Source: Gammaproteobacteria bacterium
Lineage (GTDB): Bacteria > Pseudomonadota > Gammaproteobacteria > SZUA-152
Length of the DNA stretch: 10,080 nucleotides
Reading direction: 5' to 3'
Assembly (NCBI GenBank): GCA_030617485.1
Contig: JAUWVK010000051.1
Span: 1-10,080 of the forward strand
Shown here one piece after another: positions 8,434 to 10,080 of this stretch. How positions within the stretch are numbered: position 1 is the stretch's first letter; every line of letters begins with the position of its first letter. The notes under the pieces are model-generated. The model worked only from the letters and a program-made list of their open reading frames with translations. It was not told the origin of the DNA and made no database searches. The translations under genes were made by a program, and so were the position numbers.

Positions 8434-8868
8434 TCAATTGTTTCTATCTCTTACATGATAGGGGCGGTATTTATCTTCCACAGCATGAACAATAGTTTGA
8501 GTCGTGATAAATGTTTTACCTGACTTTCTAACCATGAAATCGAGGTCAATTTTGTTTCCATCCTGATCAGTATAATCGGCACAGGTAAGATAAAAATCAC
8601 CGTCTTTTACGATACCGGGGCGAGGTTTCCCAGAGGTTAATGTTAGCAATTTGTTTTGCACAGCATCAAAGACATAGAGTTTTCCATCTATGGTTTGCTT
8701 GGCTATGTATTCCCCCATTGAATTCTGGATATTTTCTCTCAATTCCCCTTTTATCGATCTGTCATCACCTGCATTTGCACTATTTGAGGCAATGAGGCCG
8801 GTTAAGACCAACATAAACACGAATAAAAATAGAGGCCGTTGATCTGGAATTGCTTGAATGTTTTTCAT
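8434..8868 (-). CDS. Small exported (periplasmic) protein of unknown function
   Basis: A 144-residue protein I do not recognise. Residues 1-33 form a signal peptide: a short N-region with Lys and Arg, a long hydrophobic run LFLFVFMLVLTGLIA (13-27), and the cleavage motif ANA at 31-33. The mature protein would be about 111 residues starting GDDRS. It is polar, probably beta-rich, with a single Cys (C96) and an acidic stretch DYTDQDGNKIDLDF (98-111). The reading frame stays open upstream to 9075. I place the start at 8868 because the signal peptide begins there and AGGGGA (plus-strand 8877-8882) lies eight bases ahead, an ideal ribosome site; the longer form would bury the signal peptide. It is encoded 136 bases upstream of the kinase gene on the same strand. 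Its export to the compartment of the kinase sensor domain makes a functional link possible, though unproven. Confidence 0.78.
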   Translation of the reverse strand: MKNIQAIPDQRPLFLFVFMLVLTGLIASNSANAGDDRSIKGELRENIQNSMGEYIAKQTIDGKLYVFDAVQNKLLTLTSGKPRPGIVKDGDFYLTCADYTDQDGNKIDLDFMVRKSGKTFITTQTIVHAVEDKYRPYHVRDRNN

Positions 8869-9178
8869 TGAAAATATCCCCTGAAATATTGCTGTGTGCT
8901 GGATATCCAAATCACAGTTAAAATAATACTTATCTTTGTTTATTATCGGCCTTAATCCATAGTGCTTTAGGTTGTGATCCTGATTATTTTTGGTATTTTC
9001 ACCATTCATGAAGAGATATAAAATATAATAAAAACAATAAGTTAAAAGTAGCTTAAGAGAAGCACTTAAAATCAACGTGTGGCCTGGATGGTCATACTGG
9101 TACGTTTGGTGATATCAAACTAATTTTCCATTTAGCTTTAAAAATCCTCTCTCGTTGCTGTCCTGATACAATTAACTC
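8869..9178. other. AT-rich intergenic region between divergent genes
   Basis: These 310 bases separate the start of the small exported protein (minus) from tilS (plus), so they should hold promoters for both. The minus-strand frame extends through 8869-9075 but shows no recognisable protein features. AT-rich tracts near 9010-9050 could supply a minus-strand -10 (for example TATTAT), but several alternatives are equal and none has a convincing -35. A GTTTG/CAAAC inverted repeat (9104-9120) and a GGATATCC palindrome (8901-8908) are present; neither is a known operator to me. Confidence 0.5.
9164..9172 (+). promoter_or_regulatory. Extended -10 promoter of tilS, predicted leaderless
   Basis: TGATACAAT fits the extended -10 form TGnTATAAT with one mismatch. 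Its last base is at 9172, placing the expected transcription start at 9179, the A of the tilS ATG. No -35 match is found 16-18 bases upstream, which extended -10 promoters can do without. There is also no Shine-Dalgarno sequence before the ATG, consistent with a leaderless message. Confidence 0.5.
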
Positions 9179-10080
9179 ATGTTCGATTTTTCTCTAAAAA
9201 AATTGCCTGTATTTCCTCAGGTCAGGCGCTTTATTGTGGCCTACAGTGGTGGGCTGGACTCCCATGTCTTGCTTCATTCTGTTTCTGCTAAATGTGAAGA
9301 GCTTGAGAACCTGGGGGTGGTGGCTGTGCATGTCAACCATGGTCTGAGCAAGCACGCCAGTGCCTGGTCTGCCCATTGCGCTGACCAATGTGAGAAATTA
9401 GGGGTTTCGTTTACAGATTTTTCCGTTGATGCCTTGCCCGCTTCGGGGGAGAGTCCTGAAGCAGTAGCTCGTACAGCACGCTATCGTGCTTTTGCAGATT
9501 TTATGAAAGAAGGTGATTGTTTGCTTACGGCGCATCATCAGGATGATCAGGCTGAAACGTTGTTAATTCAGCTGCTGCGTGGTGCCGGGCCCCGTGGATT
9601 GGCAGCCATGCCTTTGGTGTCTGATTTTAGCGAAGGCTGGCATGCCAGGCCATTGCTTGGTATTGCGCGAAACGAGCTGGAAGTTTATGCCAAAGAGAAT
9701 AATTTAAGCTGGGTAGATGATGAAAGTAATTTTGACACTGGCTATGATCGAAACTTTTTGCGCCACGAAATTTTCCCTCTTCTAAAAAAGCGTTTCCCTG
9801 CAACTGCTGCCACTTTATCGAGAACATCAACATTGTGTGCAGAAGCGGCTGATTTGTTAGCGGATAGCGCCAGAAATGATTATCGGTCGATGCTTGCTAG
9901 CGATGGTACATTTTCAGCAAACGCCTTGTATGATTTTGGCGAAATACGTGCCCGTAATGTTTTACATCAATGGTTTCGTGATAGTCATTACCCAACGCCT
10001 ACTGCAGCTCAAATGCAACGGATTTGGGAAGACGTTGTGTGCACCTCAGATGAAAGTTGCCCCCTGGTGACATGGTCAGA
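9179..10080 (+). CDS. tilS: tRNA(Ile)-lysidine synthetase, 5' part (runs off right edge)
   Basis: The first 300 codons of a gene that continues beyond the window; full-length TilS is typically about 430 residues. TilS uses ATP to attach lysine to C34 of the AUA-reading tRNA(Ile) in the cytoplasm, switching its identity from Met to Ile, and is essential. The N-type ATP pyrophosphatase loop SGGLDS is at 23-28. HVNHGL follows at 51-56, then the ESPEAVART-ARYRAF segment (91-105) and the AHHQDDQAET block (118-127) that helps bind ATP and tRNA. LLRGAGPRGLAAMP and DDESNFDTGYDRNFLRHEIFP come next, both typical of the family. The ATG at 9179 is the only reasonable start: an in-frame TAA lies at 9173-9175 and the spacing to SGGLDS is normal. 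There is no Shine-Dalgarno sequence. In many relatives tilS directly follows accA; here an opposite-strand two-gene block separates them. Confidence 0.97.
   Translation, partial: MFDFSLKKLPVFPQVRRFIVAYSGGLDSHVLLHSVSAKCEELENLGVVAVHVNHGLSKHASAWSAHCADQCEKLGVSFTDFSVDALPASGESPEAVARTARYRAFADFMKEGDCLLTAHHQDDQAETLLIQLLRGAGPRGLAAMPLVSDFSEGWHARPLLGIARNELEVYAKENNLSWVDDESNFDTGYDRNFLRHEIFPLLKKRFPATAATLSRTSTLCAEAADLLADSARNDYRSMLASDGTFSANALYDFGEIRARNVLHQWFRDSHYPTPTAAQMQRIWEDVVCTSDESCPLVTWS

Noticed and set aside
8869..9075. Upstream extension of the small exported protein to a 213-residue form starting at 9075
   Set aside because: The extra 69 codons show no domain, would bury the signal peptide in the middle of the protein, and lack a ribosome site. 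The ATG at 8868 has an ideal AGGGGA.
9104..9120. GTTTG...CAAAC inverted repeat as a possible operator upstream of tilS
   Set aside because: Arms of five bases occur often by chance in AT-rich DNA, and there is no second copy or known matching regulator.

Overview
The window looks like a gammaproteobacterial chromosome close to the Pseudomonas/Cellvibrionales style of layout. This rests on protein character (DnaE, AccA and TilS all read as ordinary gammaproteobacterial versions) and on the order dnaE-accA-...-tilS, which in many of these bacteria is almost contiguous. No taxon below class level can be supported from the sequence alone.

Layout, left to right. (1) 2-460 (+): the 3' end of a beta-CASP metallo-beta-lactamase-fold RNA-processing hydrolase, followed by a weak candidate terminator. 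(2) 564-1835 (+): a DUF3391/HD-GYP protein, probably a cyclic-di-GMP phosphodiesterase. (3) 1977-5498 (+): dnaE, the replicative polymerase alpha subunit. (4) 5618-6577 (+): accA, the carboxyltransferase alpha subunit of acetyl-CoA carboxylase. (5) 6594-6633: a perfect 18-bp stem with a GAAA loop, serving as a shared terminator for converging genes. (6) 6666-8297 (-): a membrane sensor histidine kinase without its own receiver domain. (7) 8434-8868 (-): a small exported protein of unknown function. (8) 9179-10080 (+): the 5' part of tilS, tRNA(Ile)-lysidine synthetase, which runs off the right edge.

The housekeeping part (DNA replication, fatty acid synthesis, tRNA modification) has moderate GC. 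It is interrupted between accA and tilS by a two-gene, opposite-strand, visibly AT-richer block encoding the kinase and the small periplasmic protein. This block is the most accessory-looking part of the window. It is the best candidate for something undescribed: a possible signalling pair of exported sensor/modulator and orphan kinase. The pairing is inferred only from adjacency and shared orientation.

Expression signals are also of interest. tilS has no Shine-Dalgarno sequence, but an extended -10 element is placed so that transcription would start at the A of its ATG, suggesting a leaderless mRNA. accA shows a weaker version of the same arrangement. The dnaE start codon directly abuts an AAGGAG sequence. 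I found no tRNA, rRNA, insertion sequence, CRISPR array or phage gene.
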